DNA of 48,254 bases, from the NCBI GenBank assembly GCA_003254885.1, contig QANT01005305.1, positions 1-48,254 on the forward strand. The letters run 5' to 3'. The translations under genes were made by a program, and so were the position numbers. The DNA comes from Purshia tridentata. Lineage: Eukaryota; Streptophyta; Magnoliopsida; Rosales; Rosaceae. Below the pieces are notes generated by a model that saw nothing but the letters and a program-made list of their open reading frames with translations, made no database searches and was not told the DNA's origin. This document shows, piece after piece, positions 10,729-22,072 of the stretch (its first letter is position 1; every line of letters begins with the position of its first letter).

Positions 10729-13700
10729 CTACTTTCGTACTTTTATGCCGGGTATATCTTTCAAACCCATCTTTAATGCTGTCTTTCTAAAAAGAGATGG
10801 AGGTTTTTGCAAACCAATTGATTGACAGAATTGGTTGGCTTGTTCAACAAGTGTGGTTTTATCCCTCCCAGTTTCCCTGATCGAGTTATAGTAGCCAAGC
10901 CAGGCATGATAGGCTGCTTCTTTGACACTATTGTCAATCCTGGCCATTGAGTCCTCAATCTGCAAGAGTAAGCAAATTCCCAGCATTACAAATAAGAAAC
11001 ATGTACATTATTGTATTTCAACCAACCGATACAAACAACATAATGAAAACCTAGGAGCTACTAGCAGATATTCTAAAAATAAATAAAATACAGGAAATGC
11101 TCAATTGAGAAATGCTAGTCCATCACTAGGTTTGAGATACTGCTATTTCCAGTAAGAAATCTGAAATCCAACCAAGGCAACAAATTGAATCAATGAAGTA
11201 GCTCTGAACTAAACAATTTGTATAACAAACAATAACATAAAGCGCAAAAAATACAATTGAAGGAGGTGATGCAGGAACCTTAAGTTTAGAGTATGGATCC
11301 AATTGAAGTGAAGGAAATTTTTCAAGAGGCAAATCCTTTAATTCATCCAGAAAATACTCCTCCCATGGTGCAAGCAACAGTATTCCTTCTCCTTCTTTTC
11401 CTTCTCGTCCTGTTCTTCCAAGACGATGGATATATTGTTCCCGGTCAGAAGGAATACCCACCTGGTAACAGTCAGTCAGACAGCAAATTATTTGAGAATA
11501 CCTGAATGATATAATTAAGCTTCAACCTATAAGCAGAACATAAGTTAAAACTTATCTCAAGCTAGTGAATACCTGAATGACCAAGGTAACATCAGGATAG
11601 TTCATTCCGCGTGCTGATACATCAGAGGTAACTAGAATCAGTCGTCTTGATTCCTTAAATTCCTCAGATATGCGAGTTCGATAAAGTTGAGGCTTTCTCG
11701 AATGCATCTCCCTAACATTTAATTTCATTTCACGAAGGAGATGATAGAGTAGGGAAGTTACCATTCCAGTTGTACAGAAAACAATAACCTGGAAGGTAAA
11801 ACGTTAGGCCTCAGGCACATACAATACAACCAAATATTTGACCCAGAAGCTATAACATCAAACCTTATAATCAGGTGACTGCGAGATATGCTCCATCAGA
11901 AAATGGTGAACTATTTGAAAATGCAGTTCATGTGGTGCAACAAGACATGACTGCTTAACCTGCATTCAGAAAGTGCAGATGGGATCATAACGCCCATTGT
12001 CACATTTTATGGTTCAGGTATTTTCAGAACTATTTCAATCATCAACCCTAAATTAATTAAACTGTTTCATATTAGTCAATGTTATATACCTTAGCATGAG
12101 TTTCCACACAACCTAATCCCACTGTATCAATAAAAGCATGGTCCTTTTTCAAAACAAGCTGTGATATTCGACGAACCTGCATATTCCAAATCAAGCAAAA
12201 TCTGAGATTTGGGTGGTTTCATACAGAAAAATATACCAAGTTAATGAGTGAAAAATAGCTGCTCCGCTAGTTGAAGGAATATAACCAAACCTCTTTTGGA
12301 AGTGTTGCAGTAAATAGCAAGGACTGCCTCTGACGAGGCAAACAGTCAACAATTTTCTCTATGTCCTTCCGAAATCCCAGGTCTAGTAAGTGGCCAGCTT
12401 CATCGAGTATTAGCATTTTCAGTCCCATCAATCGCACAGACAACCCAGACTTATTCTCAATGTGGTCCAGCAGCCTTCCAGGAGTTGCAACTATTATCTG
12501 CAGAACATTTGTGCATTGAATTTTCACTCAATCAACAACCACACTACAATCAAGCAGAAGTTTTAATAGCCAAGAGAAAAGTGCAAACCTGGCATGGAGT
12601 TGATTCTAGACGTTTCTGGTCCTCTTTGAATCGTGTACCTCCAACTAATGTTTGCATACCTATGCCATCATGGTACTTCAACAAAACATTTGTTTCTGCA
12701 GCTATCTGACTTGCAAGTTCTCTTGTGGGGCAGAGGATAAGAACATAAACTGGAGACACCCGTTGAGTCTTGCTACTCATACCCTTGACAACTGCTTCAA
12801 TAGCAGGAAGCTGTTTGTGTATAACAAGAAATTTGGAAAAGATAACCTAAACACTATGAAACAATTCAAAAGACCAAAAGGCAAATTGATGTACCAAAAA
12901 AGCTGCAGTTTTTCCAGTGCCTGTTTTAGCTTTGACCAAAGCATCCTTCCCTGTCCCAAAGTAGAATGAAAATCATCAGATACATACTATTTGATTGTTT
13001 TTCCTAAACAAATCAGCACATCCTTTTATAAGCAATATCAACTGACTTAGACTAAACATGTAACCAACTCACCCTCAAGGCAAACAGAAAGAGCAGCCTC
13101 CTGCACCCTAGTCATCTGAACATACCCAGCGGAAGAGAGTGCCTTGACAGTCAATGGAGATATACCACACTCGTCAAATCTGCCAAAAAACCAAAACCCA
13201 ACTTTTAAACTACACATTTAACCAATTAAAGACTAGCAATTTCATCATGTTCTTATTACAAATGTTCCCTAAGCAACCATCTAAAGCACATTACTACATT
13301 AGCATACCTCTTCTCACTGAGAATTGATTCCTCCTTTTCACTCTCCGCCACAGACGCTTCATTTTCAGCTGCCTTTTTCTTATTAAGCTCATACCTTATC
13401 GACTCAACCTGCTGCACGAAATCACTCTCCTCATCTAATGAATTAAGGGGCACTCTCCTCTTGATCTTCATATCATATCTTCCCAATGAAGCACTACTCC
13501 CTAATTTCCTCACATCTCTCGCCAAACTCCCATTACCATGCTTCAAATTTCGCGCAAAGGGCTGTATGGACTCACTCTCCGAATCATAATCCTCCGAGTC
13601 ATCACTGCCAGAACTATCGTTTCTCCGGAACCGCCCTCGATTACTCTGCACTGAATAGTTCCTCCTACCCCCAATGCAATTGCCACTCAAATTCGTCAAA

Positions 13701-14203
13701 TTTGCACTTTCACCATTTCCCGCCAAATTACGACCTTTTGGTATCAGCTTCCTCAGGTCTACTGGCGGCGGCGGCGAGGAAATCGTTCTCGCCCGTCCGC
13801 CCGACGGATTCAATCGTGGAAGTTCGTTAATCGGGCCGTCCTTTTCGTTCCACAAATCTTCGGCGCCGTCTTTCATGAACCGATCGGCTAGGGCTTTAAT
13901 GTGTTGATCAGGGTTCATAGGGTTGTGCCCGGTTTCCGAACCGGGGTTTGAAAACGGGTCGGGGTTTCCGGCGACTTTGGCCCGGATTTGGGAGCGAAGG
14001 CGGGCCTCGTAGAGCTGCTTTTCTTGTTCCAGCAGGCGTTTCTCTTTCTCTTTGGCGCGTTTTTCGTGCATTCGCTTCCATTTCCACTTGGTAACACCGC
14101 CTGGAAAGGTTCGAGGCCCGCCGCCCATGGGTCGGGTGAATATGAGCCTGCATAGAAGCTTCGAGAAGATTCTCTGACGTTCTATAAGGATCGAAGCGGA
14201 CAT
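10729..14203 (-). CDS. RH48: DEAD-box ATP-dependent RNA helicase, RH48/RH33 type, with DEAG motif II
   Basis: Ten exons join in frame to 766 residues: 14203-13308, 13179-13073, 12950-12895, 12810-12589, 12497-12291, 12176-12090, 11959-11864, 11788-11573, 11461-11279, 10959-10729. The N-terminus is basic (organelle-targeting-like), followed by MGGGPRTFPGG and a charged coiled region typical of the group. Core motifs: Q-motif region near 300-325, Walker A AKTGTGKT (342-349), PTREL (381-385), ATPGR (431-435), motif II DEAG (459-462) instead of DEAD, motif III TAT (490-492) instead of SAT, motif V SARGMN (615-620), motif VI HRLGRTGR (641-648). The C-terminal part (EAAYHAWLGYYNS) is typical of this subfamily. 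Such enzymes remodel RNA using ATP, often in organelles. The GMN in motif V is, as I recall, shared by RH48, whereas the last Asp of DEAD should be conserved. The gene is otherwise intact, so either a natural variant or a base error could explain it. Symbol assigned by similarity and gene order. Confidence 0.92.
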
Positions 14204-15192
14204 AGTATGGTGGTGAGTGGTCGGAGAATCGGAATGAGAGGGGAGAGAAAGGGTTTTACGGTTTAGGGTTTAAGGAGGACGATGGGATGGGCCTACTATA
14301 TTTCAGAGAAAATGAGGCTTAGGTCCAAATTGAGTGTTCTGGGCCCAAATTGGACTATTGCTGTCTACGTCCATGGCTTATTATAGGGGTTTCGAAAAAG
14401 GGTTTGAGCTCCAATAAATGGGCACTTTTTTATTACAATAAGCTCTAGAACTAGAAGCATCTCTAATATGGACGGGATATCGGAATCAATGCAAAATGTG
14501 AGAGAATATTTTCCAATGTGAGATACCAGAATTATAGGAAAATATGAAAGAGGGCGAGAATGCTCATCTATCTCACACCATTCATCCCATATTAAAGAAT
14601 TCTTGGAATTGGGTTAAAGAAATCCAACCAATCGGAATTATATGCATGTGCACATACATCATATAATGATATAATGTTTGGTAAACATGGATAACTTGTC
14701 TGATAAGGTTTTTCCTTTTTTATCTTTTGGTGACTTTGTTTGATGAGTTGGGATGAGTAGACCAACCCAATGGCCTAAACTGAGCATATAATATGAAAAA
14801 ATCAATTATCTAAATAAAACTGAGGATAAGACTCGCCTTAAGAGGGACATTTAACTTATGTTTTAAGATACAGAAAAAGTATGAGTAAAAAAATCTTGGC
14901 TAAAACCCTACTCAACTCAAATTCATGACTTTTCATCTTTTTTATCATTCTTATTTTGTATTTGTGTGCCAAAAATGGCATGTCATTGCATACCTCAGAG
15001 CGTAAAGCAACAAGGCAAATTGATGCCATAGCATACAACATACTTGAAAAAGAGAAAACAAGACAACATAGAAGAGCAAAAGTAAGTATATATAGCATCA
15101 AGACCACACCAACATCAGGTGCATACAACTTCAAGTAAGCTATCATCTGTATTGTTTAGTTATACCTCAATATCACCTAATAGTTGTAACAT
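14204..15192. other. Intergenic between helicase and SDR array
   Basis: Contains the promoter side of the helicase (minus) and the flank of the SDR array (plus). No gene is recognised. The short open frames on both strands at 14856-15146 look accidental. Confidence 0.45.
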
Positions 15193-15600
15193 ATGGCAGA
15201 AACAAGCATCAGATCTCTGAAAAAGAGTTAAGTAAGTTCATTGGCATCATTTCCTGGGAAAAAGCCTTTAGTTTTATCTTCAACCTGTTTTTATTAAAGG
15301 AATGATATCTTTCTAGATATCTAACATGTTAAATAAAGACCGCAGATTCAGACATTGATTCCACCTAATCAACGTTCCTAAATCACAATCTGACATCCAT
15401 TAGCAAAACATGACAGATTGTTGTATAAGAAAAGAAATTAATTGCTCCCTTTTACTAATTTATCTTTCTTCCCATTGGAAACAAATCTTTGTGTTCTCTT
15501 TTTATTTATTTATTTAGAGTTTCACTGGGGCCAACAAAGAGATTTGATTTGAGATAAGCAGAAAATTAGCTTCTAATGGGTGAGATTATATATTCAACAT
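15193..15600 (+). pseudogene. Relic of a third SDR gene (exons 1 and 2)
   Basis: At 15193 the sequence ATGGCAGAAACAA matches the first exon of the two SDR copies downstream (MAETT-) and reads MAETSIRSLKK before a donor-like GTTAAG. Around 15518-15586 a piece of exon 2 is recognisable: TGANKEI, a stop where the second half of the glycine motif should be, then FEISRKLASNG and another stop. Compare [12 protein letters not shown] in the readable copy. The remainder of the gene is gone. This is a dead copy in the same orientation as the other two. Confidence 0.7.
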
Positions 15601-16079
15601 GCCCCTATATGCAAGATTGAACCAAGCGAAACACGTAAAAGTTTATATTAAATGATGACTAGCACATATGACTAAATCAGGCTTGACAAGTATCTAATAA
15701 TAAATTATCCATTTTAATACCACATAAATTTAGAATATCGAATTTGAAATCAATTAACAATCAATATAGTACGTAGACCTTCATTATCCTACCTATATTA
15801 AAAGGATTAGAATACTCGTTGGACATTTTTATATTCCCAAATATTTTATAGTCGCCATACAATGCCATATACCAATAGACTAACATAGGATGATGTCATG
15901 GTATATGTGACCAGTAACGAATCATACGTTGTTGGACCAACTATGAAAAATATATAGATTAGTTGGTATACTATAACTAGCCTTAATAACAAACACTTGG
16001 ATTTCTTGTAAACCACATCATCATCTGCATACATATAACTGAGACATATATCTTTTCTGCAAATCTTGTAACAAATCAA

Positions 16080-17675
16080 ATGGCAGAAACAACCATCAAT
16101 TTTGGGTCTAAATGGTATACGTCTGAATTTCACTTTATTATCATTATAGTCACCATTTTATATTCTTTCACAATTTTGATTTTGGTTTTTCTATAATTAT
16201 ATATAGGATTGCAGTTGTTACTGGAGGCAACAAAGGGATTGGGTTTGAGATAAGTAGGCAACTGGCTTCTAATGGGGTTGGGGTAGTATTAACTGCAAGA
16301 GACGTGAGGAGGGGCACACAAGCTGTTGAGAAAATAAAAGCTTCTGGTCTCTTTCATGTGGTCTTTCATCAGCTAGATGTGACTGACCCAACTAGCATTG
16401 CTTCTCTTGCAGAATTTCACAAAACTCAATTTGGAAAGCTTGACATATTGGTAATTCATTTTCCCTCTCTTCTCTATGCATCACTTCATCACTTTGATTA
16501 ACCACTTCACATATATATAATTATTAGTATTATTTCCAATATTTCAGGTAAACAATGCAGGAGTTATTGGATCCATATTTCTCACTGACGACAAAGACAA
16601 ATTGACTATTGGGCCTGAAGAGGTAAGTCAATAAAACTCAGATATTAGATCCTTTCGGAAAAGGTTTTATGAGTTAACTTGATATACATTAAGGGCTTAA
16701 ACTTTTGAGGTAACATGGTATCAAAGCTTTTGTTGCAGTAGAGCATGGGCTAGAAGTACCCTTCAATTCTCGATTCCCCACTTTTCGTGTTGGACTGCTG
16801 CACCAATATACTCTTCTCTCTATCTCCATTTATTTTTTGCTTCTCTACTTGTTTGTACACACGAGGAGAGATTTTAGTTTGATATATATTGTTGGCCAAT
16901 TCGCTAATAATTTAAGTTTTGGGCGTCTAATTGGTGTCTTACAGTATGAATGAGAGGATATCTAGACTCTGTTCATCACAGGATTGCTTGAAAACAAACT
17001 ATTATGGAATTAAGCAACTCAGCCAAGCACTCCTTCCACTTCTTCAAAACGCTAACTCAGCAAGGATAGTTAATGTCTCCTCCATAATGGGACAGCTAAG
17101 GGTACAAAATCAAAATCCGACTCTTATTTATATATTGGGAAATTTTTTCTTAAACTATTACTACTTAATTATATTGTAATGTTATGTTAATAACTTAACA
17201 GTAACGTTACGTTAATAACTCAAAAGTAATATTGAAATTGAACTTTCTTCACACCTGTAATTTATGTTTCAACTGGTTCTTTGGGTTTTAGATGATTCGA
17301 AATGAGAAAGCCAAGAAGGAGCTAGGAGATGCTGATAGCCTCACAGAAGAGAAAGTGGACAAGCTAGTTGAGGACTTTCTGGAGGATGTGAAGCAGGATT
17401 TGATAGAAACCAAAGGCTGGCCTCCTAATTTATCTGCCTACATTGTGTCCAAAGCAGTTCTGAATGCTTATACCAGGATCTTGGCAAAGAAGTATCCTGA
17501 AATTGCTATTAATGCAGTCAGTCCTGGTTATACCAGCACAGACATGAACAATAATAGTCCTGGGGCCATCCCAGTTGAACAAGGTGCACAAGGTCCTTTG
17601 AAGCTGGCTCTGCTATCAGAAACTGGAATTACTGGCCTCTTCTTTGATCAGACTGAACTGGACACCTTTGAATGA
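16080..17675 (+). CDS. Short-chain dehydrogenase/reductase (neomenthol dehydrogenase/salutaridine reductase-like), 17 residues shorter than paralogue
   Basis: Five exons join in frame: 16080-16114, 16207-16450, 16548-16622, 16982-17101, 17292-17675, giving 285 residues. Cofactor motif TGGNKGIG at 17-24, NNAG at 95-98, VSS near 150-152, and catalytic YIVSK with Tyr208 and Lys212. The family reduces ketones or aldehydes with NADPH; Arabidopsis SDR1 relatives act on menthone and in defence, and the substrate here is unknown. Compared with the copy at 19852, exon 4 begins 17 codons later: the stretch corresponding to LSGSKLEVLEQTYETAQ is absent from the DNA, and CATCACAG|GATTGC is used as acceptor in the same phase. 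The lost part precedes the helix with the structurally important Asn (KTNYYG), so folding or substrate binding may suffer. Expression is uncertain. The ATG at 16080 matches both sister copies. Confidence 0.75.
16679..16941 (+). mobile_element. TRIM-like LTR element remnant in SDR intron 3
   Basis: Two related direct repeats, 16679-16731 and 16879-16941 (GATATACATT...CTTAAACTTTTG and GATATATATTGTTGG...AAGTTTTGGGCGTCTAAT), bracket ~150 bp. Immediately after the first comes TGGTATCAAAGC, close to the initiator-tRNA-Met primer-binding site TGGTATCAGAGC of plant retrotransposons. The arrangement LTR - PBS - short non-coding interior - LTR fits a terminal-repeat retrotransposon in miniature, now degraded. 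The same element is in the same intron of the sister copy. Confidence 0.5.
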
Positions 17676-19724
17676 GAGAGAATAGTGCATATGTACATCT
17701 GTGTACACACAATATGTTGGGAAATAAATTGAGTTTCTTAAGTTTTAAAGATTTCAATTCCAGGTCTTTCTTGTTTATTTTTTTTCTTTTTCAATGTTTG
17801 GAATTTTAAAATATATTGGGTCCAGAGATTTCTAGATCCTCCCATTCCACTTGGAGAGGATGTTGAAGTGAACATTATTCAAAGATTTGGTGTATGTCAT
17901 ATATATTAAAGTTACCAGACTTGTTTTTCAAAGTTTGGGGAGCATTGAAATGAATTACTGATTTGTTCAAACATGAGAATTCAACTGAACTGTGCAATTT
18001 GATATTATATTCCAAATTAATTAATATTAGAATCTGTTCATGCACAAAGCGATCATCAAATTTAATGATTGTCTAATATGGTATCTAAGCTTTGTTGTGC
18101 AAGGTCGATCTTGTGTTCAAATCCTCATATACGTGCCCCTTCTCCATTTCTTTGTTAGTTTGCAACGTGTAGTATGATATACATTGTTGGTCTAGTCCCT
18201 ATTAGCTTAAACTTTTGGGGTCTAATAGTTGTCAGCCCTCAACCTCATTGCTCAATCAGTGGCTGAAATCAGGATTTTAGGCCACTACATTGGGTCAGCA
18301 AGCCACCCTATAGCTATAAATACAAGTGGATATATGGAGATGTAAAAAAGACACACGCTCACGACGCATCAAAGACTCCAGTCATTTGAATTCTAAGTTG
18401 TTCTTGTCACTTTTTTGACTCAAGTTCTTCAGTTTCAATTTTTTTCGTTTCTTAAGTTTCATTCTGTAGTTCTACCAGCGACTACCCAAGATCGAGTTGG
18501 TATCGATTTCTATTTTGATTTTTAATTTCACTAATTTTCTAGTGGTTATTGTTTGTTAATTCCATTTTCGGATTATTTTCATATTTATTTGATTAATAAT
18601 ATTAAATGTCAACTTTATTTATCGTTAATTTTCTTGAATCTTTAAATTTCACTTATTGATGAAATTAGCATCGAATTTCATATTATTTTCACCGTTCATA
18701 GCTTTCTTCTATAGCAAATTATATAATAATCAACAAAAAAATCTAAATTATAATATGTCAATATGAATTTCTCCATCCCAATCTTTTCAAAGCTCACCCA
18801 ATCAACTTATGAAAATTCAGATGATAGAGAAAAGCAACATGGAATATAAATTGAAATGCATAAAACATTGAGCTTCGACGTGATGTATATTCACATTAAT
18901 ACTGCGAAAACTCAAATTTTCATAAGAGGCTTAAACTTACTAATGAAGGTAATGCATGCACAAGTTTTCTACAAACTTGTATAACAAACATGACTGGTTT
19001 TATATTTGGTCGACACCATCACTCTGATATCTTTATCTTTTTGTATTCTCACAGGTGATTCTGTCAAAGTTTCAATCTTACTCATAATATGATCTTTTAG
19101 CTACAGCTTCGATCATGTTATCAAAATTTGCCATTAACAAGTTGCAACTAGCTAGCTCCACAAAATTAAAGGACTTTGGAAATAAACTCGGACAGTAAAA
19201 ATGATATGGCAAATCTAAAGAAAACCCATGAGCAAAACTTTGTCAGCCATTACATCAGTTCCTCTTTAATATTATAGTGGATTATTTAACTACAACGTAC
19301 ATAGTATGCTTTTGTTTTTGTCCCAAGTGGTTTGTGTGCAATGTCAACATTCGTACTAACAAAAAACAAGCAGCCACAGTGGGGTCTATGGCTTCAATGA
19401 TAAAGCAACATGCGACTAAAGTGGGACGGTAATAAATTACTCACTCAATTGATAGTAATACTTTGTCAATTTGGAATATCTAACATAAAGCCAATTAGCC
19501 AAAAATGTGGACCTTTTCACTCGTAGATATCAAGATATATTGTAGGGATTAGAATCCTCCTAACATTTTATATTTTCAACAAGAGAAATACTATCCAACT
19601 TCTCCATAATGTCATCGGTGGTAGACCAATAAACTAATAACATATATAGGGAGATGTCATGGCATACGTGACAATTACAGACTCATAGGTTGGACCAACT
19701 TTGACGAGTACGTAGTTGCTAAAC
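17676..19724. other. Intergenic between SDR copies
   Basis: AT-rich spacer of the tandem array. It holds a TRIM-like remnant (next entry) and a promoter-like TATAAATA near 18315 followed by CA/CT-rich sequence, but no reading frame that I can assign. The right end (from about 19540) is a diverged duplicate of the region upstream of the first SDR copy (from about 15800), so the promoter was duplicated together with the gene. Confidence 0.5.
18073..18233 (+). mobile_element. TRIM-like remnant, free copy
   Basis: Starts with TGGTATCTAAGC (primer-binding-site-like) after a TAATA context. It continues with a non-coding interior and ends with GATATACATTGTTGG ... CTTAAACTTTTGGGGTC at 18173-18233, which matches the repeats in intron 3 of both SDR copies. 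The upstream LTR is not clearly recognisable. Confidence 0.45.
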
Positions 19725-19732
19725 TATAAATA
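19725..19732 (+). promoter_or_regulatory. TATA box of the second SDR copy
   Basis: TATAAATA, about 125 bases before the ATG at 19852, in a promoter duplicated from (or into) the first copy. At the corresponding place the first copy has ACTATAACTAG (near 15970), a weaker TATA. Confidence 0.5.
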
Positions 19733-19851
19733 CTTCCAAGAACACAAAGAAGAACAAACACTTGGATTTCTTGTAAGCCATCATCTGTTCTTGTAAACCT
19801 TCATCTAATATATAGCTGAGACATCTTTTCTGTGAATCTGTAACAAATTAA

Positions 19852-21610
19852 ATGGCAGAAACAACCATTAATTTTGGGTCTAAAAGGTACATCCATCTTT
19901 CACTTTATTATTACTACAGTCATCATTTAACATTTGTTCTTTCTTAATTCTCTTCTTTTTTTTCTTCTTCTATAATAATAGGATTGCAGTTGTTACAGGA
20001 GCAAACAAGGGGATTGGTTTTGAGATAAGTCGGCAATTGGCTTCTAATGGGGTTGGGGTGGTATTAACTGCAAGAGATGTGAGGAGGGGTACAGAAGCTG
20101 TTGAGAAACTGAAGGCTTCTGGTCACTCTCATGTGGTCTTTCATCAGCTAGATGTGACTGACCCAACTAGCATTGCTTCTCTGGCAGAGTTTCTCAAAAC
20201 TCAGTTTGGAAAGCTTGACATATTGGTAATATTTCCTCTCATCTCTATACATCACTTGATCACTTGATTAACCTCAATTCAGACATAACCTTTTTTTCGC
20301 TGCTATATATATTAATGCAGGTAAACAATGCAGGAGTTATTGGATCCATATTCCTCACGGACGACAAAGAAAAGTTGACAGTTGGACCTGATGATGTAAG
20401 TCAATAAAATTTTGATATAGGATTCTTTTGAAAAGGTTGTATGCGTTAACGTGATATACATTATTGGCCTATTTGTTAACTGCTTAAACCTTCGGGGTCT
20501 TAACATTTAATCAAAGGTTTGGTTCCAGCAGATTCTAGTTAGAACCCTTAAATTCTCAATTCCCCACTTTTTGTTCGTTTGTGAGTTTTTGGGTTAGACT
20601 GCACGTCTGCACCTATATGCTTATCTCTATCTCCATTTCTTTGACTCTACGTGTATACGTGAGGAGAGATTTTAACTTGATATACATTGTTGGTCAGTTG
20701 CTAGTAGCTTTAAGTTTTTGGAGTCTAATTGGTGTCGTACAATATGAATTGGATGATATCTATGTAATGTAAATCATTGACAAGAGAAAATGGTGATACA
20801 GCTTTCAGGTTCCAAATTGGAAGTATTAGAGCAAACTTACGAGACAGCACAGGATTGCTTGAAAACAAACTACTATGGAATTAAGCAACTCAGCCAAGCA
20901 CTCATTCCACTTCTTCAAGACTCCAACTCAGCAGGGATGGTCAATATCTCCTCCGCATTGGGACAGCTAGGGTACAAAACCGAAACCCGACTATTAAAGC
21001 CATAATAGCTATTTTTCGGTTCATATCTAAGGAAATGTTATCTTTCTAGACAATCTGAAATGTTATGTTGTCAAAGTTGGCAATCTCATGACAGACACCT
21101 AACAAGAGAACATAGTCTTATATACTGTCAGTTTTGTTAACATAATGTTGAGGACTTTATCTAAAACACATTGATATTGAAATTTCTTCACTTCTAATTA
21201 ACGCCTTCAACTGGCTGTTTGGGTTTTAGATGATTCCAAGTGAGAAAGCCAAGAAGGAGCTAGGAGATGCAGATAGCCTTACAGAAGAGAAAGTGGACAA
21301 GCTAGTTGAGGGCTTTCTGGAGGATGTCAAGCAGGATTTGATTGAAACCAAAGGCTGGCCCACTAATTTATCAGCTTAAATGGTGTCCAAAGCAGCTCTG
21401 AATGCTTATACCAGGGTCTTGGCAAAGAAGTATCCCAAAATTGCTATTAATGCAGTCAGTCCTGGTTTTACCAGCACAGACATTAACTCTAATACTGGAA
21501 CCCTCACAGTCGAAGAAGGTGCACAGGGTCCTCTGAAGCTTGCCCTGATGTCAGAAAATGGAATTTCTGGCCTATACTTTGAACAGACTGAAGTGTCAAC
21601 CTTTGAATGA
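19852..21610 (+). pseudogene. SDR pseudogene: frameshift before exon 5 and stop at the catalytic Tyr
   Basis: Exons by comparison with the first copy: 19852-19886, 19982-20225, 20321-20395, 20802-20971, 21230-21610. Exons 1-3 are intact ([17 protein letters not shown]) and exon 4 keeps the full LSGSKLEVLEQTYETAQ segment. At the exon 4 end the DNA reads CAGCTAGGGTAC where the sister reads CAGCTAAGGGTAC. This single-base loss makes exon 4 170 bases long instead of 171, so the normal splice would run into an immediate TGA. Separately, the codon of the catalytic Tyr (LSAYIVSK in the sister) is TAA at 21377-21379, reading LSA-stop-MVSK. Downstream the frame is still well preserved to the end (VSKAALNAYTRVLAKKYP ... 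FE), so inactivation seems recent. A truncated transcript could still be made. Confidence 0.85.
20452..20739 (+). mobile_element. TRIM-like remnant in SDR pseudogene intron 3
   Basis: Direct repeats 20452-20522 and 20678-20739 correspond to those in intron 3 of the first SDR copy. The primer-binding-site region is more decayed here (TTTAATCAAAGG). Shared location shows that the insertion predates the gene duplication. Confidence 0.5.
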
Positions 21611-22072
21611 GAGAGAGAATAGCGCAATAAAATACCCATGCATATTAACATCTTTGCACACTCAATGCGTTAGGAAAGAAATGTGTTTCTCGAGTTTTTA
21701 AGTTTTTATGTACATTAAATTATATTGCTGGTGGTAGTATCATTATTTTAGCCTTTGCAAGAAAATTTGTACTGTCACAATAAATGAGACGAACATGAAA
21801 GTATTTTTCATTCATATAAAAGAATACCATTGTACATATGAGGGAGAAAGAGATGATAGAAAAAAATGCTTCATGCTCAAAGCTCAGATGGTTAAAAGAA
21901 ATTATGTAATTTGTTTCCTTGGCATCATACAACATGTTTGCACATTTCAGGACCGAAAAATTTCTTCATTCGAATGAAATATTATCAGAGATCACTCACT
22001 GACTGCACCAATGGACCTTCAGGGAAAACAGTCTTCCCCCTATAAGGGTTTCTGAAAGTAGACTTCCTCTTT
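21611..22072. other. Short intergenic between SDR array and tetraspanin
   Basis: Convergent 3' flanks of the plus-strand SDR pseudogene and the minus-strand tetraspanin. No other gene is visible. The part 21996-22072 contains an overlapping open frame discussed as a finding. Confidence 0.45.

Noticed and set aside
13486..14153. Plus- and minus-strand frames overlapping helicase exon 1
   Set aside because: Shadows of the GC-richer coding exon; the helicase frame is supported by motifs and splicing.
16080..21610. SDR array considered with neighbours as a biosynthetic gene cluster
   Set aside because: No terpene synthase, P450 or transferase nearby. The neighbours are housekeeping or signalling genes, and at least two of three SDR copies are broken.
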